In this document: one piece after another, positions 1 through 9,100 of the stretch
Layout of the letters: each line of letters begins with the position of its first letter
Position numbering within the stretch: position 1 is the first letter of the stretch
From: Azolla pinnata
Lineage: Eukaryota; Streptophyta; Polypodiopsida; Salviniales; Salviniaceae
Direction of reading: 5' to 3'
Assembly (NCBI GenBank): GCA_037176905.1
Contig: JBBBWG010005703.1
Coordinates: 1 to 27,578, forward strand
DNA: 27,578 nucleotides
Notes under the pieces: model-generated
Told to the model about the DNA's origin: nothing
The model's input: the letters and a program-made list of their open reading frames with translations, nothing else
Database searches by the model: none
Translations under genes and position numbers: made by a program

Positions 1-531
1 TATATATATTCAAAGAAATCAATGTCACAACATCAAATCATAGCTCAGGAAGTTACTTCAGTTTTGATATTCCATGATTACATATAGTTAGAGAATTAGA
101 TGCTGATAGTCCAAAGTTTTACACAAATTACTATCTTCCTATTTATACATTCTTTTAATCAATCTTTCCCCTTTTTCTGGATATTTATGTGAATAGAAGA
201 TTGATATCCAGAGAAAAAATGTGAATGCCATCTTTCTAAAAGAAGACAGAAAGAAATGGCTACTCTATGCCCATTCTTTGATAATTCACTGTATTTGGGT
301 TGAATCTATAGGGTTATGAGTAGCCATTACTTGGCTTTGTTCTCCTCGTAGTTCAAGAGTCTTAAGATTTCTAGATAGAAACAGGTAACACGCTGTTTAG
401 GGTAAAAGGGTTATGGTGTAACAAGCATCCATTTAAGGTTAGGATTTTGGTCTATGGACTGACTAAACAGTAGAAATGAATGAATAACGAGGGAAAGAGA
501 TGTAAAGAGAGAGAAAGAGAGAGAAACTAAC
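1..531. other. AT-rich left edge, no complete gene
   Basis: I see no coding exon here on either strand. The stretch is AT-rich, with a GA-rich patch just before the candidate exon that follows. If the candidate minus-strand exon at 532-643 is real, this DNA is its first intron, which begins GTTAGT at 531 and runs leftward off the window. Confidence 0.4.
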
Positions 532-643
532 CTCCTGATCTGCGACGAGAGGAAAGTGATGAAGATGGACTGAAGCTTGGAGGTAAGTCGCTATGAAGAG
601 CTCCGAAATGTGCGCAGTGAGACAGAGATAAAGAACCCACCAT
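532..643 (-). CDS. Possible first coding exon of a plastid-targeted protein gene (partial)
   Basis: On the minus strand an ATG at 643 in good context (CCATGG) opens 37 codons. They are rich in Ser, Leu, Arg and Pro with few acidic residues, and end in a run like SSSLSSRRRSGG. This is the usual look of a chloroplast transit peptide. The frame stops right after, but a good splice donor (GGAG|GTTAGT) lies at 532/531. A pyrimidine-rich (TTC)n leader lies upstream, as in many plant 5' UTRs. No downstream exon is visible because the window ends. I do not recognise the protein. It could be a chance ORF; the in-frame ATG at 661 would only lengthen the N-terminus slightly. Confidence 0.35.
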
Positions 644-714
644 GGATTTCAATTCTATCATGGGTTTGGAAGTAATGGGAGATAGGATTAGAGCCGAGTT
701 ATCTGCTGAGAAAA

Positions 715-756
715 GAAGAAGAAGAAGAAGAAGAAGAAGAAGAAGAAGAAGAAGAA
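715..756. repeat. (GAA)14 trinucleotide microsatellite
   Basis: Fourteen uninterrupted GAA units on the plus strand, read as TTC on the minus strand. They would lie in the 5' leader of the candidate minus-strand exon at 532-643. The poly-Arg and poly-Leu ORFs crossing it are translations of the repeat. Confidence 0.95.
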
Positions 757-904
757 TTGAGGTCACAAGAGCAAATGGTGGTGATATACACTATCTAGTA
801 AATAGAATTGGTTATAGTAAGATCTGAACTATGTCCAAATGGGATATAGAAATGGTGATGGTGAGATTTGAAATATCAATGGTTCAAATGGATTAGATAA
901 AATG

Positions 905-1504
905 GGGACATAAAACTGTTATATATTATCTAGTAAATAAAAGTGTGATTCCAAGAATGGTCCAAATGGAATATGTTCAAATGGGATATAGAAATGTTTA
1001 AGCGAGATCCCAACAATGGTTCAAATGGGATATATCAATGTTTATAGTGAGATTTGAAATGTTGTCAAATGGGATATATACAAGTGGTTATAATGAAACT
1101 CGAACTGCAATCAAATAGGCTAAATGAAATAATAATGGTTCAAGAGAGCGATTAAAATGCATTGGATAAAGCTATTCTTGATATACTTGGCTTAAATGGG
1201 ATGTCAAATGGGACATAAAACTGTTATATATTATCTAGTAAATAAAAGTGTGATTCCAAGAATGGTCCAAATGGAATATGTTCAAATGGGATATAGAAAT
1301 GTTTAAGCGAGATCCCAACAATGGTTCAAATGGGATATATCAATGTTTATAGTGAGATTTGAAATGTTGTCAAATGGGATATATACAAGTGGTTATAATG
1401 AAACTCGAACTGCAATCAAATAGGCTAAATGAAATAATAATGGTTCAAGAGAGCGATTAAAATGCATTGGATAAAGCTATTCTTGATATACTTGGCTCAA
1501 ATGG
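905..1504. repeat. 305-bp tandem duplication with internal CAAATGGGATATA motif
   Basis: Copy 1 is 905-1199 and copy 2 is 1210-1504, offset by 305 bp. By eye they are almost identical; I see one difference, near the end (CTTGGCTT versus CTTGGCTC). Each unit also contains shorter related motifs such as TTCAAATGGGATATA followed by AATG and GAGAT words, and related words already occur at 830-900. This looks like an older minisatellite with a recent higher-order duplication. There is no coding capacity. Confidence 0.95.
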
Positions 1505-2110
1505 CTGGGTATGAAGAGTTGTTAAAACATCATGAATTGCATTGTTCTTTCTTGGTTGACATAAGCCTAGTTGTTAACCTTTCCCTAGTTATTAACATAT
1601 GAAAGAAGTCAGTGCCATCAGTCATCTAGAGATAATCCAATGCAAATATATAAAACTAGTGAAGGAAGATATTTAGGAGTCATTCAAACCAAACAATCCA
1701 ACATTTCGCAAAAGTTTTACTATGTGAAACATAGCGACAAGACTTTAGACCAGAATATTCGGTGATGCTCTTCATTTGTTCAAATCACAGAGTTAACATC
1801 TTCATTGTTCAAAGAAAAAACTAGAGAAGACAGTGATCTGGGTCATCAGGCATTGGAAATAGTTGTAAACTCACTCTGCAAAGACCACAGAAAGACATTC
1901 ATGAATCAAATGTTCATTCCCATCATTCTCTGAAGTAACTTGAGCCAAGCCGCTTACAAGTCACAAGATGTCTTTCATCACATAGAGATGATGGGCCGAG
2001 ACTCATTGGTTTATGAATTACATATATCATTACATTGCATATCAAAGCTGCGGACCATGAAATATCTATTCATTTCATGACTACTGAACTCCAATGGTTC
2101 ACAAACGTTC
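1505..2110. other. Intergenic, nothing recognised
   Basis: There is no convincing ORF, RNA gene or repeat here. It lies 3' of the minus-strand thymidine kinase gene and its broken terminal-exon copy, so part of it may once have been 3' flanking sequence of that copy. Confidence 0.5.
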
Positions 2111-2211
2111 ATGAATGGAATGACCTCTGCAAACAATCGGTGAGATGTCGACAGCTTATGAGCACCCAAGATTGTTTGAGCTGTTTCGCATGGCAATCTT
2201 CCCATTAAAAT
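2111..2211 (-). pseudogene. Broken duplicate of thymidine kinase terminal exon and 3' flank
   Basis: This stretch aligns by eye with 2277-2380, the end of the thymidine kinase coding region plus some 3' flank, about 166 bp away in the same orientation. Shared words include TTATGAGCA, CCAAGA, TGTTTGAGC and ATCTTCCCA. The residue run ETAQTxLxAHK of the real C-terminus can still be read. The copy has small indels, including an extra base near 2189, and lacks the zinc-ligand part of the exon, so it cannot encode a working end. It probably arose by local tandem duplication. Confidence 0.8.
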
Positions 2212-2295
2212 AACAATGGTTCCACAAACCATGCAATGCAATAATACTCAATTCCATCACTTTTCCTGAATTGGTGATGAATGAAATGAGCTCTG

Positions 2296-3089
2296 CTAAC
2301 AATTGATCAGATTGTCAAATGCTTTATGAGCATCCAAGACTGTTTGAGCCGTTTCCATGGCTATCTTCCCACTAAAATAGTGTCTTCGGCAGACAGGCAT
2401 GTATGTGTCCGACCCACCGATCAATTCTTTTCGCTTCTCATCGCTCTTTCTAAATGTGAAGCAAGCTGGCTTCCCACACAATTCACAACGGGCCGATAGC
2501 TTAACCACACTATCAGCAATAGGTACCAGATCCAGAACCGATCCAAATCTGTTCCTGAGCAAGTTTTATTTGTCAAAATCTGTTTTATAAAATAAAAACT
2601 ATGCACCATAATATTGGTTACAATAGTGGTTAGAAAACTGGTAAAATAATGTATTAAACTATAGATTACAAAAAACAACTTGCAAAACTGTGCAGAAATT
2701 ACAAGGAAATGAACTTCAAAACTCTTTGAGAAACTCAAGAAACTGGACCTCCTCACTGGAGAAAACAAAGGCATTCGACAAAATGTCATAAGAGAGACTT
2801 ATTTAGATCTATGGGTTTAGGGATATTATTCACAAAAAGTTAAATTTTGATCTATGGCACCAGATGAGAATATCTTTTTGTATGTGTCCCTTTTCAAGAA
2901 GCGGACTAATAGCTACTATATAGTAAACTCTCTATACGAAAATAATGTACACACGTGAATGTGCTCACTTCATTTTAGAATAGATTTGAGTAAGTCACCT
3001 AACTTTTCATGCCCGCCTGACAAGTTACCATAATTCTCAAAGATCACACTTTATGCCTAGCATGCCAGATGTAAATGAGAAAGTGAGAG

Positions 3090-3166
<77 letters not shown>

Positions 3167-4301
3167 CAAGAAATCTCCATCCAAGCCAGCAATAATTAGG
3201 GTTTTACCCTCATAATCAGCAGCTGTTTGGCAGAAGCTGCAAAGATCAGTGAGAAACTGTGCTTCATCAATTCCTATAACATCCAACTGCGAGGATAGAG
3301 TAAAAATAGTGAGAAACAAAAATCCAAGGTGAACATTTGAAATCTAACATTCAGACCAATGCCTTTTGTATTAGAAATAAAATAGTATATACCTTAGAAT
3401 AGGCAGCTTCGCCTATTTGGGACCGGAAGTTCGCTAACGTTGGAACAGCCCAACATGGCATTTGCATGTTATCATGTGAGACTATGGCGGTGGATGCATA
3501 CCTTGTATCTTTGCTCGACTTCACCATTGCGACTCTTCTGTAAGACATTGGGACAAGGTTTTCAAAACCAAAGCAATTTCCTAGAATGAAATACCAGCTT
3601 AAACAGAAACAAGCATTGAGATAACTCATGGTTTCTCTTGACGGAAGGAATGCAGTAAACTGAAAGGAGCCACATTGAAAGTCGTCCAAGCCTTGATTAC
3701 ATATGTACACATACAATACATACATGCCCAACATCATACAGTGCTCACAAATACACATACCTGGCCAACACCATAAAGTGCAGACATATATATACATACA
3801 CATCACATATGCCTGCATAAATACACACATATTACATTCAAATATGCATAGATTCTAATCACACAGCAAAAAATAGCTAACAAACAAATAAGCACTATGT
3901 GACCTAGGCAAAAAGACTAAGACTTTGGAACCCCAAAAAACAGATCTAGCTTTGTACCTTCCACCATTTGCTTCTGCTTGCACTCGCTTGAGGAGAGCAG
4001 TGGTCTTCCCAGCAAACATGGGCCCAATGATGAGATGGATGCTGCCATGGGCTGCGGATGCCGCTGCTTCCACATCGTCCTGTTCTCTTTGTTTCAGCTG
4101 CTTCAGTTGTTCTACTGATTGTGGCAGATGAGACAACTCGGGCTCTTGTGCGTTAAGCCTAGATTCGAGTTTGAAGGAACGGCTCCTGATGAAAGCATTG
4201 CCATATTTCTTCATTCTGCTGCTGCTGCTGCTCCCATGGAAAGCTCTGCTTAAAACCAGGGCATCCCTGGGGAAGCAACAGATCCTCAGCATTTCTCGCA
4301 A
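2296..4301 (-). CDS. TK1: Thymidine kinase (TK1 type), 4 coding exons, 289 aa
   Basis: Phosphorylates thymidine to dTMP in nucleotide salvage. Exons on the minus strand: 4301-3958, 3537-3393, 3286-3165 and 2554-2296, giving 289 aa with intact frame. Residues 1-85 are a Ser/Arg-rich extension, probably a plastid or mitochondrial targeting peptide plus linker. The P-loop GPMFAGKTT is at 93-101. Next come the KSSKDTRY block in exon 2 and the DEAQF motif at 170-174, with the catalytic Glu171. The zinc-binding pairs are C227/C230 (CELC) and C259/H262 (PVCRRHY). All key residues are present. The ATG at 4301 is the first of two close in-frame Mets (the other at 4292). The intron 3 donor is formed by the edge of a (CT)n tract. 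The gene is divergent from RUS1, with about 1.9 kb between start codons. In Arabidopsis one of two TK1 genes has an organelle-targeting extension; which one this matches is inference. Confidence 0.93.
3094..3163. repeat. (GA)35 microsatellite touching the TK1 intron 3 donor
   Basis: Seventy bases of uninterrupted GA on the plus strand, read as (CT)n on the coding strand of thymidine kinase. The intron 3 donor dinucleotide GT (3164-3163) uses the first base of the tract, so the intron starts GTCTCTCTCT. See findings. Confidence 0.95.
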
Positions 4302-4526
4302 CGATGAACAGAAGAAAAAACAGAGTTCAAAAAATAGTGAGCGGAAACAGGGGAACCTAGATATTTGGGCTGTTTATTTTAATTAATTAATTGATTTCTC
4401 CATTTATTAAAATCTCTCCTATTTTTTAGGTAGTCAGAAACAGGTTCATAGTTTTGATTTATATTCCATTTATTATTTCTCTTTCTTTTTTGATTTTTAT
4501 GAAAGAAAAAAGGTCCTCTTGATTTC

Positions 4527-4618
4527 CTAAACCCTAAAACTCAAAACCCTAGAACCCTGAAACCCTAAACCCTAAAACCCTGATGAAACCCTAAAACCCT
4601 AGAACCTAAACCCTACAA
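4527..4618. repeat. Interstitial telomere-like array (AAACCCTA/TAGGGTTT), imperfect
   Basis: About ten degenerate copies of the plant telomere unit AAACCCT, separated by 0-5 extra bases (for example AAACCCTAAAACCCTG). It lies 226-317 bp upstream of the thymidine kinase ATG, so on that gene's strand it reads as TAGGGTTT telo-boxes. It could be a promoter element cluster, or a relic of telomere sequence inserted at a repaired break. The degeneracy shows it is not a fresh insertion. Confidence 0.9.
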
Positions 4619-5853
4619 GTTATACGACGATTTCGTCATCCGAAATGGACTGTGTATCTGATGAATGGGAATCTGACATCCTAAAATTCACTTTCTTGCT
4701 TGAATGGATTGGACCTGAGATCGGCTGACCAGGGGACAAGCTTCTTTGTCCCCAAAATTTTTTCAATGTGCTTCGATTTCCTCCAAAGAGGGGTTTGCAA
4801 ATCCCCATTTTCGGTCTTGTTCCAGCTGATTTTATACAGAGACTGGCTTTTTCTGCAAACTTCGCCTCTAGTACAGTCTATTCAGTTATTGGTGAACTGA
4901 GTGAGTCCGTGAAGACCTGTTGTTGTGGTCATGTAAACATTCGTTGCCTCGGGCAAAGAAAGGAATGAGAATGGTGCTCAGGGGCAACCTTGCCCTGTTG
5001 ACCTAGATAGTTTGAAGGCTAGCAGAACTTTGCTTGATTCAAACAAGTGTGAAGCTGCAGATCCAAAGTGTATCGAATGTATCCCTAACGAAATTAGCCT
5101 CCAAGTCCACTTTGTCGCAAGCTTCTTAAAAAGGCGAGCAAATGGATGGCCAAACCCTGTTTTGATTTGGCTAGTGATCTTCTAGAAATCATTTAAGCTT
5201 GTCATTTCTTTTATGAAGCCAGTTTGAGAGTAGGGAATCAGCTCGAGTACCAGTTGTTGTAGTCCAAGGCTCATCACCGTCTATCTAGTGTAGTTATAGT
5301 GAATCAACTCGACTACTTCTAGTGTAGTTTCCTTTGCTATCTTCCACATTTCCTCTGGTTCTTTTGTCATGAATCAAGATTTCCTTCCACATCCTGTTGT
5401 GTTTTGTTGTCTTATTCACCCTGATTTTGTAACGGCCCATATCGTGTTCGCCAAAAATCATTTTCAATCACCACGTACGATTGAACCTCTGTTATCTGTC
5501 TGTTTTTTTCGTTTTAATCGGTGCTCCTAAACGAGAAGAAAATGTAGTTGGCCTTGGAGTTATGCCTTGCTTTTCACAAGTATTCACCGCACCGTCATAA
5601 TCATTGTGCAATACCGATGTTCAATCGTGCGAATTCTTAAGCATCATTGACATTTCAGACGTACGATCGACAACCGGATAACGTTACATGTCTTTCCATT
5701 CGGAGCATCAGACAAGCGATGAAGTGCTACCGCAAAACCGTGGATCTTCATAGCGAACAGAAGAAAAGGAATGAGCAATCTTCAAGAATATAAAAACCCT
5801 ACAAAGCTCCCTTAGAGAGCTCGCTAATAGCAGAAGGTTGCCATACTACACTT
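4619..5853. other. Intergenic between TK1 and RUS1, no gene recognised
   Basis: Only short, unrecognised ORFs are present. A 62-codon minus-strand ORF (4808-4620) ends in an acidic Ser/Asp-rich tail directly beside the telomere-like array, and overlapping plus-strand ORFs cover 4700-4968. None has a recognisable motif or clear splice context. A decayed gene or transposon fragment is possible but cannot be shown. Confidence 0.45.
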
Positions 5854-5982
5854 ATGGTATACTCCCTAGAATACCCCAAATACGTACAACTTAATGTACA
5901 CAGTCGATATACTCCCCTCACCAGCGTACTCGATCGGTCTGCTCCCTGGAATGGCATCGACAATCGATACGCTTCTCGGAAT

Positions 5983-6067
5983 ACCGTATGCGGTCAGAAA
6001 ATACCGTTTGCAGCTGGTGTACTACCGTATCCAGTCAGTACATTCCCTCACAAGACCGTATGTAGTC
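5983..6067 (+). promoter_or_regulatory. Four regularly spaced ACCGTWT motifs upstream of the RUS1 TATA box
   Basis: ACCGTAT at 5983, ACCGTTT at 6003, ACCGTAT at 6024 and ACCGTAT at 6055. Three of them continue as ACCGTATNNRGTC (5983-5995, 6024-6036, 6055-6067). The start-to-start distances are 20, 21 and 31 bp, close to two, two and three turns of DNA. The last copy ends 2 bp before the TATA box. A related word, CTCCCTRGAAT, recurs at about 5862 and 5942. I do not recognise the binding factor. Confidence 0.5.
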
Positions 6068-6069
6068 CG

Positions 6070-6077
6070 TATAAATA
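6070..6077 (+). promoter_or_regulatory. Probable TATA box of RUS1
   Basis: TATAAATA about 120 bp upstream of the RUS1 ATG at 6199. A start of transcription some 30 bp downstream, near 6100, would give a leader of roughly 100 nt. The call rests on the motif and its position only. Confidence 0.55.
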
Positions 6078-6123
6078 CTACCCAAAGCATCCAACAATTA
6101 GTGGAAATGACCAAGTGAATGAA

Positions 6124-6163
6124 CACTTTGGTGGGCGATTTTCCACTTTGGTGGGCGATTTTC
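6124..6163. repeat. 20-bp perfect tandem repeat in the RUS1 leader
   Basis: CACTTTGGTGGGCGATTTTC occurs twice head to tail (6124-6143 and 6144-6163), between the likely transcription start and the RUS1 ATG. It therefore probably duplicates part of the 5' UTR. The GGCGATTTT core is not a clear known site. Confidence 0.9.
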
Positions 6164-6198
6164 TCTTCTTGCTCTTCTTCTTGCTGTCAGTCCATGCC

Positions 6199-9100
6199 AT
6201 GGAGGTTTCTGCTGCTGCTGCCGCTGCTACTGCTGCTTTCGGTCCTCCCCCATTCTCCTTTGTTTGCTGCCATGGCCACTTTCCACGGAGATCCATGCCT
6301 AAGAAGTCGATGACGACGACGACGACTATGCCGACGAAGAAGAAGAAGAAGAAGAGGAGGAAGAAGAAGCTCAGCAATCCGCACTGTTTGGAAACCGCCC
6401 ATGACGCGCAGCACAGTCACCGTCCATTTGCTGATGGAGTTAAGAAAGCCCCTTTGTTGTCTTCATCTGACAGCCGCAGTGTCTTCACCATCCGAAGGAA
6501 AAGCGGTAGTGATAGGGAATTTCGTAAGGTTAGTCCGGAGCTTATATCTTCTGGTGTTTTAGTAGCCCTGTGTTCTTATGACTCGATTTTTCTAGATAGG
6601 GTTTAGATATGGAAAACAGATGGAGGAGACAATGGTTCCAAACAGGAGTCTCTGTGCCGACTAAATTGCTGGGGAATCAGGCTATAGTTTCAGGGCGACA
6701 GATAGTGAGCTTTGATTTGCTGTAAATATATATATATATATACTGTGGCTAACTCTAGAATGGTGGCATGATGAATCTATTCGAGGTCATCGTGTGCTTA
6801 GTTAGGATATAGGGTGCAGACAAAGGTTGAGGGATTAAGCGAAGAAATAATGTTAAAAAGAAGAGTGCCTCTTCCAACAAAATTGTTGATGGTGATAGAC
6901 AGGATATTGTGACCCATTCTAGGCCCGGTTTAGCATTAGAACAGAACACGTGAGAAATCTATTCCATTTTATGCCCAGAAGTGTGGGTGACTGTGGGAAT
7001 GAGCCTCTTTGCTGTGTTAGCTTGGTTTCGTGTTTAAATCGAGGGGGTAGAACCTAGTAAACAACCACAATAAATGATTGAAATTCCAGCATATGATATA
7101 TCATAATGTAAATAAGTTATCAAAATCTGTTAAATTTACGAAGCTGTCATTGAAATAATTGGATTATCCCTAAAAGTAATAGCAGTTGGTTGGTTGAATT
7201 AGATTAATCTTCATCAGACCCTGGCATATGATGGTGACAATGGTGGTGGTGGAGGAGGAGATCGTGGTGATCATGGTGATGGTGGAAGAGGACAGCATGG
7301 TGGGAATGGTGGAGGTGATGAGAATGAAGACTGGTCTCCAAGAGGGGATGGAAAGGCTTATTTCATGTTTCTCCTACATGTTCTAAGAAAACATGTACGA
7401 CCAGGGAGAATGAAGGCTCTTATACCAGCTTTGGCCTTGCAGCTATTCTTGTACAAAAAAATGAATGCTCTTGCTGATGCTTTTAACAATGGTAAAGATA
7501 GAGGTGATTCTGGGGGAGCTGTGTTTGGTATCAAAGGTGGAACCTGGACCAGGTTTCTCATTGATTCTGAAAAGGACGAATTTGTTATGGATCCTGTAAG
7601 AGAAAATAACTTGGAACAGTTTATGTCCCTAGACCATTACAGAAAGAATAGTACACTCAAGAATCTCAAAGGTTGGGAATCAACTCATTTGCTCAAAAAA
7701 TGCTCAGATTTCATTTGGAACCTAATGCTCCCAGAAGGCTACCCAAGTAGTGTTACAGGCGACTACCGAGAATACTCACTATGGCGAATGGGGCAGATCA
7801 TTGCATGTCAGATCAATGGTGTGCTTACTACTCAGGTTAAGACTAGGATTAAACCTGATAGATGAATATTGTAGGTTTCTATCATTGCCAGGGTCTGCTA
7901 TATGCCATACACTTAAATAAAGAATTATTTGGGCTACATATTTTTCAGGCGTTACTGTATGCTGTGGGTTTGGGAAAAGGAGCAATTCCTACAGCAGCTG
8001 CCATAAATTGGGTTCTTAAAGATGGTATAGGCTACTTAAGCAAGATAGTGCTAGCAAAGTATGGTCGCCATTTTGATGTTCAACCAAAAGGATGGCGATT
8101 GTTGGCTGATCTCCTCGAAAATGGCTCATGTGCACTAGAGCTTCTTACACCAATATACCCGAAGCTTTTCATATACTTGGGTGCTGCTGCTGGGGCTGGA
8201 AGGTCAGCTGCTGGCTTAATTCAGGTATGCATTTATCCTCAAGAAGTAATGTGGTTTTTGTTGTAAAAATCACTTTTTTTTGCCTTATTGAGATTTCACA
8301 CACAGTTTCCAACTTTACATGCATATGTAACTTATTTTTGTCCATATTATTCATCGATAGTTGTAATCAAAATGTTTGTTCTCCTGGGTTCTTTTGGCAT
8401 TTGGTGGGCATTACTAGATCCATTGTTCAATCTATCTTCGTTTCTTTCTGTGCGCATCTTTGTTTTATCCTCGTTAGACTTCTGTTATTTGTTTCTAATG
8501 AAGTAGGAGAACAAACTCTGAAGAGTCACACAAAATCTTGAATGTGCACTATTCTCTCAGCGTAAGACGACATCAATATATATATTTTTCTTTCTTTCTT
8601 TCTCGGTTCTTAGAGGTGGATTGTCTCTAAAAGGAGGAATGTCCTGAGATCATTGGAAATTTATCTTCAGGAGAAGAGTTGTTTTAAGGCATATTCACAC
8701 ATTGTTTAATATATAGGTTTCAGCTATTTTGGTTCATCTATCATAAATTGTGTTTTTCTTAAATGTGTAGGGCCTTAACAAGAGAGTATTTGATGTTTCG
8801 TCTCAACAATGACTCATTTCTTGTATGTGTATTAGGTTCAGCTCTTCTGTTGCTTTAGGAGAATTATCTGTAAGGGGGTCTGTGAATTTCCATGAGTTTA
8901 GCGGGTGAGTGGGGCTTTGGATAATGAGCTTCAGTTTGACAGCCACTTGGAGGGGTAGGTCTCAATTGTTCCTTAGCCAATACAAAAGTCTGAAACCACT
9001 TCAAGGAAATTCTCACATTTTCATGCCCGATTCAAGGAAAGCGACTTAACTTATTACACTAAACTACTTAAAGTGACTAACTAAATTATGAAAAGCACTA

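Noticed and set aside
3351..3830. 159-codon minus-strand ORF around TK1 exon 2
   Set aside because: Only 3393-3537 matches the thymidine kinase family; the rest is read-through of introns 1 and 2 through CA/TA-rich sequence.
5854..6198. N-terminal extension of the RUS1 reading frame upstream to an ATG at 5854
   Set aside because: The open frame covers the TATA box, the spaced promoter motifs and the 20-bp leader repeat. The residues look random, and the ATG at 6199 starts a normal transit-peptide-like segment.
6187..6420. Minus-strand and alternative-frame ORFs over RUS1 exon 1 (poly-Leu, poly-Phe)
   Set aside because: They are shadows of the GCT, GAC and GAA repeats in the coding exon.
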